DNA of 64,000 nt, from contig JAAKBF010000159.1 of the NCBI GenBank assembly GCA_012656075.1, forward strand, positions 62,001 to 126,000. Direction: 5' to 3'. Positions 12,495 through 23,830 of this stretch are shown here, piece after piece (position 1 is the stretch's first letter; the number at the start of each line of letters is the position of its first letter). This DNA comes from Phytophthora hibernalis. Lineage: Eukaryota; Oomycota; Peronosporomycetes; Peronosporales; Peronosporaceae. A program made the translations under genes and the position numbers. Below the pieces are notes generated by a model. It did no database searches. It was not told the origin of the DNA and was given only the letters and a program-made list of their open reading frames with translations.

Positions 12495-13446
12495 GAGGCA
12501 AATCGAGAGCACACCATGACCGGTAGTTTCTCTAGCAATTGTTCGGCACCATTCACACCCACCGTTCATTGCTGTGCTCCTTCTTCGCGAAAAGTTTCAT
12601 TTAAAAATCAATAATTTCCAGTACGCGATTTCCAAAGCATAATAGGAGAGCAATTTTCCACTCCACAAAACAAAGAGCAGAGTGAATGTCGTTGCAATGC
12701 AGAGTGAATGATGTTGAAGTGAATAGGCGAATCGGATGGCGATATTTTATTTCTCGCTGGTCGTGTGGTTAGTTCCAATCCTACAGGCATGGTCAAGTTT
12801 CATTAGAACAAACCAAGACCGTACTTACACAGGATCATTTCTATAGTACCTTCTATTCTACTTTCTTTCCAAAAGTAGACAATTTCAATAACTTTGATGA
12901 TCGTATTCGACTTCATTCATTGACTCGGGATGTCGGTGGTTCGTGCTGGGTTCTCTTTTGGACTCGGCCTTCCCCTTGATGAACGTCCGCTGTCGCTATT
13001 CCAAGGCGGCGTGAGTGAGTGGAGTGATATGAGAAGTTATTGCTACTCCTTCTTTCTTTTTCTTTATACTACAACAACTACATGATGAACAATTTTCTAT
13101 CATACTCGTATTCTACGTTTCTCTTTAAACTATGCTACCGATACTTCGCTTCCCTGCACTCGTAATTAAGTGAATTAGGTATACAAGGTAGAATATCATC
13201 AACACACCTCAATGGACTTGCGAATATTACACGGACAGATGCCCAATAAGAGTGCTCGATCAGTAATCATGATCCTTCTGACCAATAATAGTGCATCAAA
13301 TATCATTGTAATTGCTTGAAAAACATCCCATAATTAGGTTAAGCCAAGACACCTCGTTTAGGCTCGCAAACAGCACCTCGCAGCACACTCAAAAAAATGG
13401 TGCCAACTCTCAATCGTCAAGGCACACTGTATCCGCGGCCCACAAG
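12495..13446 (+). repeat. Dispersed repeat, copy B (longest)
   Basis: This is the fullest copy: the 5' part (starting GAGGCAAATCGAGA) matches copy C from 30938, and the 3' part matches copy A to its end. A small minus-strand frame at 12608-12796 recurs in copy C, but it shows no domain and is interrupted relative to C. It lies directly downstream of the transporter pseudogene. Confidence 0.85.
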
Positions 13447-13832
13447 CTGACAAAGTAAATGTTTTTGGTATTATGAATTCCGTCCAAATTTGCAGATCTT
13501 GGGCGGTTCGCTTAACCGCCACATACAAATTACAAGTCATTTGCGAAATCGTCCATAGCAGCACATGTGTCACAGTAAGTACGAATCGGACTTAATGTGA
13601 ATTCGGCAGTCAGATTTGGGGCACTGGCCATTGCATGGCGGTTTCACCGCCGGAGATTCAACCAATCGCCCAATGCAGTTTTGAGTAGAACCCACAATAG
13701 GTTTATCTCTGAAGTGAGCGACCACCTTTGGAGTGACCAGGGTTCGGTAGTACTAATAGTAGGTTAAATAGCACTTCCCCTACTAATGAGAATGAATACA
13801 AGAGAAACTGATTTGTAGAGATATTGCAACTA
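13447..13832. other. Intergenic, no gene seen
   Basis: AT-rich sequence between copy B and the Tc1-like element; nothing recognisable. Confidence 0.5.
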
Positions 13833-15343
13833 CCCATTTGCCACTTCAGAGTGATAGATAGCACTACAATGCAAAGTGGTATGAAGTAGCTGAAGTAACA
13901 ACGAATTTTAGAAAATATTTTGTAACAATTTGACTTTAGATCAAAGTGGCTGCTGTCCAATGCAAAGTGGGCTCAAACACAAAGTGGTGGTTGTGAGGAA
14001 CCCCGGGGGCCCAGGATGCCAAGCGAACCAGGGCACACGTTCCTAGCGCGCTCTTGCTTGACGCGTTCAAGCAAGGGCAGGACTGTCTTCTCGTGGCCCA
14101 CCACAACGCCATCCGGGCCACCACCGACTGCCGCGTTGTCGACAGTGGCTCACCAGAGCTTAAGGAGAGGAGGGTCGCGCGCTTCCAACGTGAAGTGCAC
14201 GCCGGTGATCGAGATGGCACTGGTAGACTACGTCGAGGAGAACTGTCTGCACACGCTGGTGCAGCTGCAGAGGATGGTCACTTTTGTGTTCGACGTCAGC
14301 TTGAGCACGTCTCTGATCAGCCAGAAGCTGTGTGGCAAGCTGTACACAATGCAACAGGTGATATTTCCTAACCTGTTATCGCTATTGTTCTTACTGATGA
14401 TTTCTGTATGACATCATATATGCAGGTCCGGATTGAGCCGATTACATGTAACAGCGAAGAGAACATCGAAAAGCGGCTCGTGTTTGCCGAAGCTCTGCTC
14501 AAGCATGAGCGTGAAGGTGCTTTTTTATCTATTGCGATGAAACGAACTTCAATCTGTACTGCAAGCGGCTGAAAGGGAGGGCGCTACAAGGTGAGCGCGC
14601 TGTGTTGAAGCTGCTAGCGTCCAAGGGCAAGAATCTGCAGGTGCAGTGCGCTGTGTCGACGGAGATTGGTCTCGTGCACTACGCTACCCAACGTGGAAGC
14701 ATCAAGATGGAGGCTAATGCAGCCTTCGTCGATGCTATTTACGACACTGTGAAAACGCATGAAACCTACCAAACTGACTTTTCGGGTAAGCCAATTGTGA
14801 TTGTATTGGACAACACGCCCGCTCACAGCCATACAGAGGACCGGGTACGTCAGCGCAGCGACTTGGTGCTGCTGCGCCTAAGTCCCTACTCGCCAATGTG
14901 CAACACCATTGAAGGTAAGCATGGTCTAATGTGTGCTGCTGTTGTTTACTTACTTTGTTTGATGTGCTGTGTATAGACTGCTTCAGTGTCTTGAAGGCCA
15001 AGATCAAGAGTTACTTGGCTCTGAGCCTCGACGAAATGCTGGGAGCTCCTCGCGGACAAATGCAAGAGCTCCGCATGCAGCTTCTCGAGAAGGCAGCTGA
15101 GAATTGTATGCCATGCATGACTCTGAGACTTGTCAGCAGAATGGCTCGCCACTGCGCGCACGCCGTCGCAGCAGCTAAACGCTCCGAGCCAATGGAGTAC
15201 GGAAAGTAGCCATTTGAGCTGGACAAAATCCACTTTGCTCTGGATTAAAATTCACAATAGACTTTTTGTGAAATTTGGATGTTCGAGATTTTGACCGTAA
15301 CCGTTTTGAATTGCACTAGGACCACTTTGAAGTGGCAAAGGTG
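13833..15343 (+). mobile_element. Tc1/mariner-like transposon with degenerate TIRs
   Basis: The ends CCCATTTGCCACTTCAGAGTG (13833-13853) and, reversed, CACCTTTGCCACTTCAAAGTG (15323-15343) match at 18 of 21 bases, and each is flanked by TA. The 1.5-kb interior encodes a DDE_3-type transposase. Bases after 15344 resemble the tail of copy C (TACTTGAAGTAGAAAA), so the element may sit inside another repeat. Confidence 0.75.
14054..15209 (+). pseudogene. Tc1-like transposase (DDE_3) with two mini-introns
   Basis: The N-terminal helix-turn-helix region runs over 14054-14357 (VVDSGSPELK, then after a frame change MALVDYVEENCLHTLVQL). The catalytic domain has the first aspartate in YCDETNFNLY, the second in IVIVLDNTPAHS and the acidic third residue in PYSPMCNTIED. 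Two GT-AG introns fit: 14358-14425 (68 bases), joining MQQ to VRIEP in phase 0, and 14915-14976 (62 bases), restoring TIEDCFSVLKAKIK. The stop is at 15207-15209. Frame breaks remain near 14175 and in a T-run near 14520, so the copy is probably dead. Such introns are typical of oomycete Tc1 transposases. Confidence 0.75.
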
Positions 15344-15985
15344 TAGTAGTACACAACAACAGCTACTTGAAGTAGAAAAACTTTTATTCTCGTATTTTAC
15401 GACTCACCTTAAGATATGCCTGTTGATACTTCGCTTTCTGCCCCGTCAATATGCACACCACACCCAAAAAACTTGTGTCAAGTCCTGACGAAGTTAATGT
15501 TAATACCTAATCGCTCTGTTTGGTTCCACTAAAATATTGCAATAATCGGCGTTGTAATGTAATTTTTGTCAGAAATGAAATCCTGCCCATATTTGCGGGT
15601 TACCTACTAATCTTAGGCTCGAATATTACAGTTGGGATCGCAATCTTACGACAATATCGCCAAAACGAATTGCAATATTTAATTGAAATTGAGTTCCAAA
15701 ATATTCTACTCTCACCAGAATTGTTTTGCCTCATTGCACGAGACCCAGAGGAGTCGACGACCCGGTATGACTGGTAATACCAACTACAGACCACCGAGCT
15801 GACCCACAGCAACATTCAGCAGCTCCCTGTACACATCAAGCACGAGTCTCTGCTGATTGGAGCGGTACGGCGGCCATTCATAAGGTGCTGTCGAGTATTA
15901 TCGTGCGTTTTCCTTATGTCTGCTGCGGCAGCAGCAATGTATCCTGACGTCTAGCACGATACTTCGTGCTTTATGGGACTCGCGC
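15344..15985. other. Intergenic, AT-rich
   Basis: No supported gene. The first 60 bases resemble 31500-31540 next to repeat copy C. Confidence 0.45.
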
Positions 15986-16493
15986 ATGGGCACGTTCCTA
16001 AATGACGCGTTGATCGATCAAGCAAAAGATGGAAAACGAGCAGACTCGGGGTTAAAGAAAGATGCCCGCGTTGCTGCCCATGAGTTCATGAACGAGGAGT
16101 TCAACAGATACATCTCAACCCAGCAAATCAAGACACTCGTCCAAACGGTAATACCAGCACTCGCGATATAGTTGGTTGTGTTTGATTAAACTAATGATTT
16201 ATTTACACGCGCTGATCCACAGCTGAAGGCCAAATACACCACCACATCCGCCATGTTGCAGGCTTCTGGCTTCGGATGGGACGTCAACCACAATGTTGCG
16301 TTTGTGCACGACGACGTCTGGGGTCGGTACCTCAAAGTTAGAAACATACACATTTGCATGGAATGTTACAACTAAATGACTCTTGTTTCATGCGTAATAT
16401 TATATATGTATTGGGACACTCAAATGCCATTGACTACTGCAAAAGGAAGTGCCGTACTCCGATCAGCTTGTGAATCTATTCGAGGGGACTTAA
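15986..16493 (+). pseudogene. Myb/SANT-like DNA-binding protein, 5'-truncated
   Basis: The visible protein begins within the domain (LIDQAKDGKRADSGLKKDA) and continues FNRYISTQQIKTLVQT. A GT-AG intron at 16148-16222 joins this in frame to LKAKYTTTSAMLQASGFGWD, and a second at 16337-16445 joins VWGRYLK to EVPYSDQLVNLFEGT before a TAA stop. This is the Myb/SANT-like domain common in oomycete and plant genomes and often linked to Harbinger transposons; a Harbinger fragment lies 5.7 kb away. The usual N-terminal W-x-D-x(4)LL motif is missing, so it is a remnant. Its role would be DNA binding, target unknown. Confidence 0.65.
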
Positions 16494-16607
16494 GCGACTG
16501 AGTACTACGCTCTTAGTTCGGATGAACCATACCCGACCGATATTGAATGCTTCTGACGAATACCAATCTGAACCTCGTGAAGGAGGTATCGATGCTACAC
16601 CAGCGGC

Positions 16608-16797
16608 TGTAACGGGGTAGGAGCCCGTTACTAGCGTACACTGAATAAGCGTAGGAAGCAATAGGCAAATTTGACTCTGGGATTGATTGACGGGACGGTG
16701 TCGAGTGTCGACACCGTCCCAGCCATTAAATCTATTCTAGACAGTGATTGGCCAACGCGCACGCGCGATGGCACCTGTGTGACGGAGGCCCGTCACA
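16608..16797 (-). repeat. Gypsy LTR (3' LTR of element 1)
   Basis: On the minus strand the 190-base LTR starts TGTGACGGGCCTCCGTCACA and ends CCCCGTTACA. It is preceded by a purine tract (AGTAGGGGTGGTG) acting as polypurine primer, so element orientation is minus. The LTR contains a perfect 13-base hairpin (16692-16704 with 16708-16720). No matching LTR was found at the other end. Confidence 0.75.
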
Positions 16798-16869
16798 CCA
16801 CCCCTACTAAAGGTAGAGAACACATATCTGCGCGGCGTGGTCGTGAAGTCAGTTGGCGTTTGGATGAAG

Positions 16870-17583
16870 CTAGGCGCGGCGGTCGCCTGCCGAGCTCACG
16901 CGACTGCTATCAACGGTACGATCCGCAGGAGGACTGTTCGCGTCAGCATCGTCATCCCTTCCTTGAGAGGCCGAGCGCTCCAGACCGAGGAGCGCTGGAA
17001 TACGCGGATGCCGATCGTGATTGACGTAGAACGGTGTGAGTCCGGTGGAGGCATGTTCGGCGTTGTTGATCGCGAATTCAACCATGGGAAGGAATGAGCT
17101 CCAGGACTTGAACGACGTGGCGAAGCTTCTCAGCACGTCCTCGACTACTCTGCTCGCGCGTTCGGTCTGACCGTCCGTCTCCGGATGTGACGCGGTGGAC
17201 ATATCCAACCGCGTCCCCACGACTTTGAAGAGTTTTGTCCAGAAGGCGGCGGTGAAGCGGGGATCGTGATCGGACACGATCGAGACCGGCAAGCCGTGAT
17301 GTCGGTAAACGATGTCGAGGAACATCGCCGCGGACTGGATCGCGGTGATGGTTGCCGATACTGGAGCGAGATGAACCATCTTGCTAAAACGATCAACGAA
17401 GACGAGAACTCCGGTGCGGCCTTGAGGATCACAGGGCAGCCCAAAGACGAAGTCCATGCTCACGGAAGTCCATGGTTCCGCCGCAACAGGTAGTGGTCGA
17501 AGCGGAACCTGCTTGGACGGAGATGGCTTCACGACTTGGCACGCTTCGCAGGAACGCACCCATTTGCGGACCCACTTGTACAT
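16870..17583 (-). pseudogene. Gypsy 1 integrase core
   Basis: The zinc-binding tail (KWVRSCEACQVVKP) is followed by the catalytic core: first Asp in SVSMDFVFGLP, second in VSDHDPRFT, and Glu in HPETDGQTERASRVVED. Spacing is normal. The frame ends soon after LTPFYVNHDRHPR; the GPF/Y module is absent, consistent with a deletion against the LTR. The upstream part of the zinc finger (near 17600) is in another frame. Confidence 0.85.
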
Positions 17584-17708
17584 GTTAGGCCAGTAGAAGT
17601 CGCGAGAGAGCGACGCGAATGTCTTCTCGCGACCGAGATGGCCGCCGCTGGGTGTATCATGGAATTCATGAATCAGTCGAGCTCGGATATCGTCGTCCAG
17701 CGGGACAA

Positions 17709-18610
17709 CTACGCGCGGGGATCGGAACGATCGACACAGTATGTCAGCAGATCGCCATCCAAGTCATAGCGGTCAATGCGGGCACGGCTACGCGGGGACA
17801 ACCGGCGCCGCGCCGTGTCGGACGGGTCTCTCAGGTACTTGATCCTTTCGGTGCACGCCGCGTCCGACTCGTACGCGGCCGATATCAAATCACGGAGTGG
17901 ACTGGTTGCTGCGACTTCAACGGCAGCAACTCCCTCGGCGACACACACAGCACACTCGTCGGTGCCCTCGTCGCCAACCGCATGGCGACTCGACTGTTCG
18001 TAGTCCGGCCGACGCGAGAGCGCATTGGCGAGTATGTTGGTCTTTCCCGGTTTGTAATGCACGACGAAGTTGTACTCGGAGAACAGCGAGAGCCAGCGTG
18101 CCATGTGCTGGGATAAATGGGGACTCTTCGTGGCGGTCCGTAGTGACGCATGATCCGTGTAGAGCGCGAAGGTCTTTTTATCCAAGAGATAGACACGGAA
18201 CTTGATGAGCGCGTAGCGCATGGCCAACAGTTCCTTGTCGTGAACGGGGTAGTTCCGCTCCGCCGGTTTCAGTTCACGCGACTGGTAACTCACCACACGC
18301 TCGCGTCTCGCGTCGTCGTGATGCATCAGGGCGCAACCAATGGCGAAGTCGCTGGCGTCGCAGACGACGTGAAATGGTTTCGAGTGGTCGGCCAGCATCA
18401 ACACGGGCGCGGTGGACAAGCTCTGCTTCACCGCGTCGAAGGCGGATTGGTGCTCTGAGCGCCACGACCACTGGGTGTCGGCCTTGAGCAGCTGCGACAG
18501 TGGGCGGACAGTCGAAGCAAAGTTCTTCGAGTAGTGGTGGAGGTACGTCGCCAGGCCTAGCCACTGGTGAAGCTGTTTCTGGTCCTGTCGCGCTGGTCAC
18601 GCGCATATGG
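17709..18610 (-). pseudogene. Gypsy 1 RNase H domain
   Basis: The domain shows FHVVCDASDFAIGCAL (first catalytic Asp), YPVHDKELLAMRYAL (Glu) and LYTDHASL (Asp), then SQHMARWLSLFSEYNF and KTNILANALSRRPDY, the standard end of gypsy RNase H. The first ~60 residues linking it to the RT are in a different frame. Confidence 0.85.
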
Positions 18611-19610
18611 CTTCCACCTTCTCCGGGTCAGCACGGACGCCGTCCATGCTGACGTAGCTTCCAAGCACTGGGATCTCGGGAGCGCAAAGATACACTTCTT
18701 CAAGTTGGCATACAACTTGTTGTCCTTCATCACTTGGAACACCATGCGGAGGTGTTGAAGATGAACCAATGTGTCGGCCATGCCGCCCGCGGCACGACTG
18801 TGGATGGAGTTGTCGTCGAAATAACTCGGAGCGAAGTCGCGAAATGGGCGCAAGAGATGCGACAGCATGTGATTGAAGGTGGCAGGGGCGTTCTTCAGCC
18901 CTTGCGGCATCACCAGCCATTCCCAAAGCATTCCACTGGGCGTGTTGACGGCTGTCAGAGGCACGTCGTCCTTCCGCATGAGGATCTGATAGAATCCGTC
19001 CACCCGATCTATCGCGCTGTACGTGGTACTGCCGGACATGCTGTCAAGCACCATGTTTTTTCGAGGAATCGGCCTTTGCGCTGGGATTGTGGCGTCGTTG
19101 AGCTTGTTGAAGGCGTGGACGATACGCCATCCACCCGTGGCTTTCTTGGCACAGAACGTCGGACTGGAATGTGGGGACAGGCTTTCACGTACGTGTCCAG
19201 CCTCGGCAGCCTTCGAAGAAGGCGTCAATCGCTTCGACTTGGTCACGAGGGAGCGGCCACTGCCGTGTCACACAATACTTCGCCCCAGGCACGAGGTCAA
19301 TCTCGTGCCGAACTCCACGGTCCGGAGGGAGCGTAGCTGGCACCTTGTCCGGAAAGATCTCGATGAACTCACGTACAAGTGGAGCGACTGGGTTACCGGC
19401 GGGTTCGAGAGCCGGCAACGACTGAGCAGCATAGCGCGCTTCACGAGCACTCTTCTGCTCTGCTCCTTTCGGGCACGTCCGAGCGTCGGACGCGGAGTCG
19501 TCGGCCTTGACTGTGACTGCTGCGAACGATTCAGCGTCGTCCGCTACGATCATGCACACTTGCTCGATCTCGCCGCCCTTCAAGTCGCGGAGGAAGTGTT
19601 TCCACGACAA
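18597..19610 (-). pseudogene. Gypsy 1 reverse transcriptase
   Basis: Read from 19610: an N-terminal segment ending in PAKYCVTR-type sequence (GAKYCVTRQWPLPRDQVEAI), then the fingers and palm (GWRIVHAFNKLN, FYQILMRKDDVPLTAV, WLVMPQGLKNAPATF). The active site reads APSYFDDNSIHS, an F/YxDD box with one change after it. One frame change lies near 19200 and another near 18760. Its job is to copy the element RNA into DNA; it is inactive as read. Confidence 0.85.
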
Positions 19611-19925
19611 ACTGGGTAGCGCGGTGATAGCAGCAGTGCCACACGGGGGCGCGCGACCTCGACGTCATGTACGCGCGGAGACGTGCCTACGGTGCATGAC
19701 GTCAGGGACGAAATGACTTCGGACTCAGTAGAGACTGGGTCTTCCGACTGAGTGCGAGGTCGTCGGGGTGTACGACGGCCTCAACGACAAACGGGACGTG
19801 GAGTGTCATCCGCGACAACAGACTGCGAGAACCCACGCTCGATCACGGCTGCTGGACTTGGGCCTCGAGACACTTCATCAACGCCAGGACGCCGGTCGCA
19901 CATCTTGACCACATCCGCTTCATCA

Positions 19926-20085
19926 GGGAGCTCCCGCTCGACCACCCGCGGGAACCCGTGTTCGACCGCGCGTGGGAGACCACGCTCTACCACTTCTTCA
20001 ACTTCGGGAGCTCCCGCTCGACTACTCGCGGGAACCCATATTCGACCGCGCGTGGGAGGCCACGCTCTACCACTTCTTCGACTTA
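19926..20085. repeat. Two tandem 80-base units in the gypsy 1 spacer
   Basis: Copies start at 19926 and 20006 with GGGAGCTCCCGCTCGAC. On the minus strand each encodes a V-x-ERGLPRAVE-x-GFPRVVERELP-like segment. A third, degenerate unit may follow to about 20140. It lies between protease and RT. Confidence 0.7.
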
Positions 20086-20237
20086 TTCTTCATTCGTGAG
20101 CCACTGATCATCAGGATGCGGGAGACCATGCTCGACCGCGTTACATTCGTCCTGAGAAACCTGCTCAGGACCGGCACAAGGTGCACTCTCACAACCGTCA
20201 CAGGAAGGGCCATCGCTCACTTCAGGTTTGGGTGTGG

Positions 20238-20747
20238 TCATGGAGTCGGGGTCCATGACTGCAACATGTGGCCAAGGTTGGGCGTTCCGCTCAGGAACGC
20301 CAACACCGCATTCACATCGATGTCGCGGGGGCGGACAGTGCGAGTCAACCAGTCGATGGCTGGCTGGTGGCGAGCGAGCCACGGCATCTCGAAGACGCAA
20401 TCGAAGGAGCCTCCAAGTTCAATGACGAGGAAATCATCCGATGTGGCGAAGCTGTCAAACTCGTACGCGAAGTTGACCGAGTGTCGGAGCGACCGGCGCG
20501 GCTTACCGTCAGCATACTTGACGATCATATGACGGGGTCCTTCGCGGATACGCATGCCCGTTGGCAACACCGACATACTATCGGCGCGAACAAAGGTGTT
20601 CGTCGCGCCCGAGCCCAGCAGAGCACGAATCGGACACTGAGCGCCTTCAACGTGGAGACTGAGTATGATCAGTCTCGAGTCGCTGCCGGAGGTGGTGGCA
20701 AAGAGTTGTGCGTGAAGCACAGGAGGGCTAGGAGGAGGATCTACCAC
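20238..20747 (-). pseudogene. Gypsy 1 aspartic protease with altered active site
   Basis: The retropepsin core reads CPIRALLGSGATNTFVRA. The same place in element 2 reads RALLDSGATNNFVRG, so the catalytic Asp is Gly here, from a single-base change (GAC to GGC type). Flanking residues (LSLHVEGA, YADGKPRR, FLVIELGGSFDCVFEMPWLARH) follow the family. Gag-Pol processing would be abolished. Confidence 0.8.
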
Positions 20748-20757
20748 CAGAGATCCG

Positions 20758-21841
20758 TCACTCCTTCCACGCCCAGTAGGTCGCCCCGCGCCTACTGGGT
20801 GTCGCCGGTTTTGGTGCGGCGACGTTGTGTTCGATCGTGACGTACGCCGCTACAGGCGCCGGCGCACGACACTCTGCTGCACGGTGTCCCGGCTTCCGAC
20901 AGCGGAAGCATCGCATCGGACGCGATCCGCGCGTCGATGATGAGTAGGATGACCGTTGGAAAGATGTCGGCTCCCGACGTCCGCTGTACTGTTGTTGAAT
21001 GGCATCAATTTCCATTGGTGTCGGCTCTGGATCAGCAGGAGCTAGAGGAGGGAAATGTCGAATGCGTGTGATGCTGTCACACTGTAGTCTTCGCGGTGTG
21101 CCACCGTGAAGGCCTTCTCCAACGTGTTCGGCGTCTTTCGCGTCAGATAGAAGCGCTGGTAGCCAGCGCTCATAGCGGAAACAAAAACGTGGACTTGTGT
21201 CGCCATGTCTATCGGCTTCACTGTCACGCATGACACGAGGTGACGAGCACGTTGGTTGTACTCTAGCATGGACAGCCGTCCCTGCTTCAGCGACAAGAAG
21301 GCCGACCGTTGCACTGTCTCGCCTTGAGGCAGCTCGAAAGCGAGCCGCAAGTCGGACTTCATGGACGCCATGGTTGGGAAGCAGGTGGCGTTGGAAACGA
21401 GCTTGCCGAGTGCCCACTCCTTCGCCTCCCCCACTTGGAGAGGAGGAAGTGAGTCCTCGCGAGCTCGGTAGACAGCTGCCGAGCTTCGACAGCGATGTCC
21501 ACTTCGCAGAACCACCGGTTCAGGTGGAGGCGATCAGCACCTTCACCCCTGTGGGTCGAGACGTCGAGCTTCACGATATCGGTCTTGTTACTCTTGCTGT
21601 GCGTGGGAGTCGACACCCGCTGACGGAGGTCAGCGAGTTCACGTACCATGAACTCTTGAACGGCCAGGCGGTGCTGCTCTTCCGTGCCGGAGGTCAGCAA
21701 TGTCTTGATGACGCCGTCACCGGACACCGCTGCAAGGCGGTGCAGCGCTTCCCACTCAATCGTCGAAAGGTGGGGAAAGCTGGCGTGTTCGAGGGAGCTG
21801 CCGGACGCTCTGGACGCGTCGCTCATCGACGTGTCGTTCAT
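20758..21841 (-). pseudogene. Gypsy 1 gag with zinc knuckle
   Basis: ATG at 21841 opens MNDTSMSDASRASGSS; a capsid-like helical region spans three frames (ELADLRQRVS, then WALGKLVSNATCF and LEYNQRARHLVSCV), ending in a CCHC knuckle (CFRCRKPGHRAAEC) near 20880-20930. The knuckle binds genomic RNA. At least two frame changes are present. Confidence 0.8.
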
Positions 21842-21923
21842 CTTGAGATCAAAATGAGGTTGCTCTCGAGATGCGCAACCCCGACGCCCGCCTAAAACAC
21901 TATCTCCGTCGCAGAAAGGAGTG

Positions 21924-22055
21924 AAAGTGTTGCAACGAGTATACGCAGAGCGCTTCTCGGCCTTTGATATGGCACAGGCATTTGATGTCATGTTTGATGA
22001 GAACAAGGCGAGGCTGTTTGTGGTAATGGAGGATGGTGACGTTCGCGATGTCTGA
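21924..22055 (+). other. Coding-like fragment of unknown origin
   Basis: A plus-strand stretch reads KVLQRVYAERFSAFDMAQAF and onward to a TGA stop. Its composition is protein-like, but the family is not recognised. It may be a scrap of another transposon between gypsy 1 and the Harbinger remnant. Confidence 0.25.
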
Positions 22056-22190
22056 CTCGCCAACCAGTTGCGCACAATGGAGTGAAACAACCAAGCGACC
22101 AAGAGAAAACTGGAAAAGTCTGTGGCATTCTAGTTTAAGTCGACTCATTAAAAATTTACGACGAAAAACAACTTTACGACGAATTTGAGT

Positions 22191-23012
22191 TTAAGAAGGA
22201 GTCACACATTGCTTTCGCAAGCCTATCGCGAAACTCACTTGCTTATTTGCTGTTTGCACGGCATTGTTGATCCGTGGGTTCGCTGTTGTTGTTGGTACTT
22301 CTCTTTGTAGACTATACGTTCTCAAGGTCATCAACACCGTAAACCTTACCGTCGAAATCATCGTTTGGGTCGTTTTGGAGGCGAATAAAGTTATGCAAAA
22401 CCCCGAACGCTTGATGCTGAATTCTGGTGGTGTCGTCAACACCGGAAAACGACGCTTTAAAACGCCAAAGGCACGTTCGATGACGTTGCGAGGTTGAGCG
22501 TGACGCAAATTGTACAGATCTTTGTAGTTTTGGGGCCTAAGCACATTCAATAACCGTAAACTATCGTAGAGAACAGCACACATTTGCGAGCGTATAACAA
22601 ACCTTTCATTGACCTGTCCCTATTCACGAAGGTGGTAACGCACACCACGATACGTTGTCATAACTTCCTTAGACAAGCGGTATCCAGCATCACCCAAGTC
22701 AAATAAGCCTGGAGGTGTGACGAAGCCTTTTCGTCGTGCATCATCTAACACAGTATAATTAGCAGCATACCTTATTGTTAAGAAAGTTAGTGAGCGTATA
22801 ATACCATTTAACACCTTCCCAGCCCAATAAGACGAATGCAAATTGCATGTCGAATGTACAAGCAGAAAATACATGCTGGCCAAACCGACCAGTTCGACCA
22901 CGAAAAGGCTTTGCATCTTCCTCGGGAACGTGAGCTGGAACGTGTGTACCGTCCAACGCAAGAGGGCACTTGTCGAATTGGGATGCATACGTAGATTTGC
23001 TTGATAATTCAT
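22191..23012 (-). pseudogene. PIF/Harbinger transposase (DDE_4) fragment
   Basis: The catalytic landmarks are in order on the minus strand: DGTHVPAHVPEEDAK (first Asp), LFDLGDAGYRLSKE with YRGVRYHLRE (second Asp), and PRNVIERAFGVLKRRFPVL (Glu). Several frame changes separate them, and the Asp-containing block has two overlapping frames near 22950. The 5' part is cut off by the LTR beginning at 23024. No TIR was identified. Confidence 0.85.
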
Positions 23013-23023
23013 GGGACGGTGTT

Positions 23024-23329
23024 TGTAACGGGGCTAGAGCCTTGCTATACAGCTTACACTATATAGTGCTTAGAGAAAGCTTGGTTAAGACGAACGTCTA
23101 AGAAGGACGTGCGGGATTTACGGTTAAAATGACTCTGTTTTTAGGAGTAGACCCTGGCGGAAGGCCAGGGCCACCCAACTGGGGGTCCCTCTCTAATAGG
23201 CTAAAAATGAGATATGTAATTGTACTTCTGACCAATCAGATAGTTCCAGATCACAGTCCCCCTGTTGACCAATGGGTGGAAAGAACCTATAAATGTAGAT
23301 ATGACAGAATGATACCGAGGCCCGTTTCA
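23024..23329 (-). repeat. Gypsy LTR (3' LTR of element 2)
   Basis: On the minus strand the 306-base LTR starts TGAAACGGGCCTCGGTATC and ends CCCCGTTACA, preceded by the purine tract AAGTGGGGAGGG. Its terminal bases match the element 1 LTR although the interiors differ. The 5 bases outside are GTGTT; no partner duplication was found. Confidence 0.72.
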
Positions 23330-23627
23330 CCCTCCCCACTTAAGGGAGCAAACACAGTGAGCGAAGAAAGAAAACGAAAAGAAAACGCGCAGGGACCCCT
23401 GGGGTCGGACACAAACTACTGCAGCGGTGAACTGGAAAGCATGGCGGGCGAGTGGTCTACGGCGCCTGTCACCACACTTCGAACCCACGCGACGCAAACT
23501 TGGTCGGAGACGGAGAGCGCGGCGACTTCGGCGGATCTTGACGGCGTTATGTCGGCGGATATACCGCCGACTAAACGAGTAGCACCAGCGGTCGCGGGAA
23601 CATCGGCAAACACTCAACGGGCGCAAG

Positions 23628-23830
23628 CTAGATGCGTCGGGACGCTCGGGCATGTTGCTGTGTATCCGCCTCGACTCCTGCTTCGTACGCTGCCGCTATC
23701 GTGGGGACATCAGCAAGCAGGGCTTCACGCGCCTTCCACGTATCATCCCTGGGAGCATAGCCGAGCCAGCGTACGCGATACTGGCGCGTTCGATGAATAC
23801 TCGGTGTACGGCCGCGGGGCGGCCCGCGGC
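23628..23830 (-). pseudogene. Gypsy 2 chromodomain
   Basis: RQYRVRWLGYAPRDDTWKA followed by LLADVPTIAAAYE is a classic chromodomain of chromovirus integrases, which targets insertion to modified histones. The stop codon is at 23628-23630. It is in a different frame from the integrase upstream. Confidence 0.8.

Larger units (their letters stand above)
16608..21895 (-). mobile_element. Ty3/gypsy retrotransposon 1, decayed
   Basis: Order on the minus strand is gag (21841 downward), protease, reverse transcriptase, RNase H, integrase, 3' LTR. The 5' LTR is missing, the reading frame changes repeatedly, and the integrase C-terminus with any chromodomain has been lost next to the LTR. It is related to element 2 (similar RT and RNase H) but clearly diverged from it. 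Confidence 0.85.
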
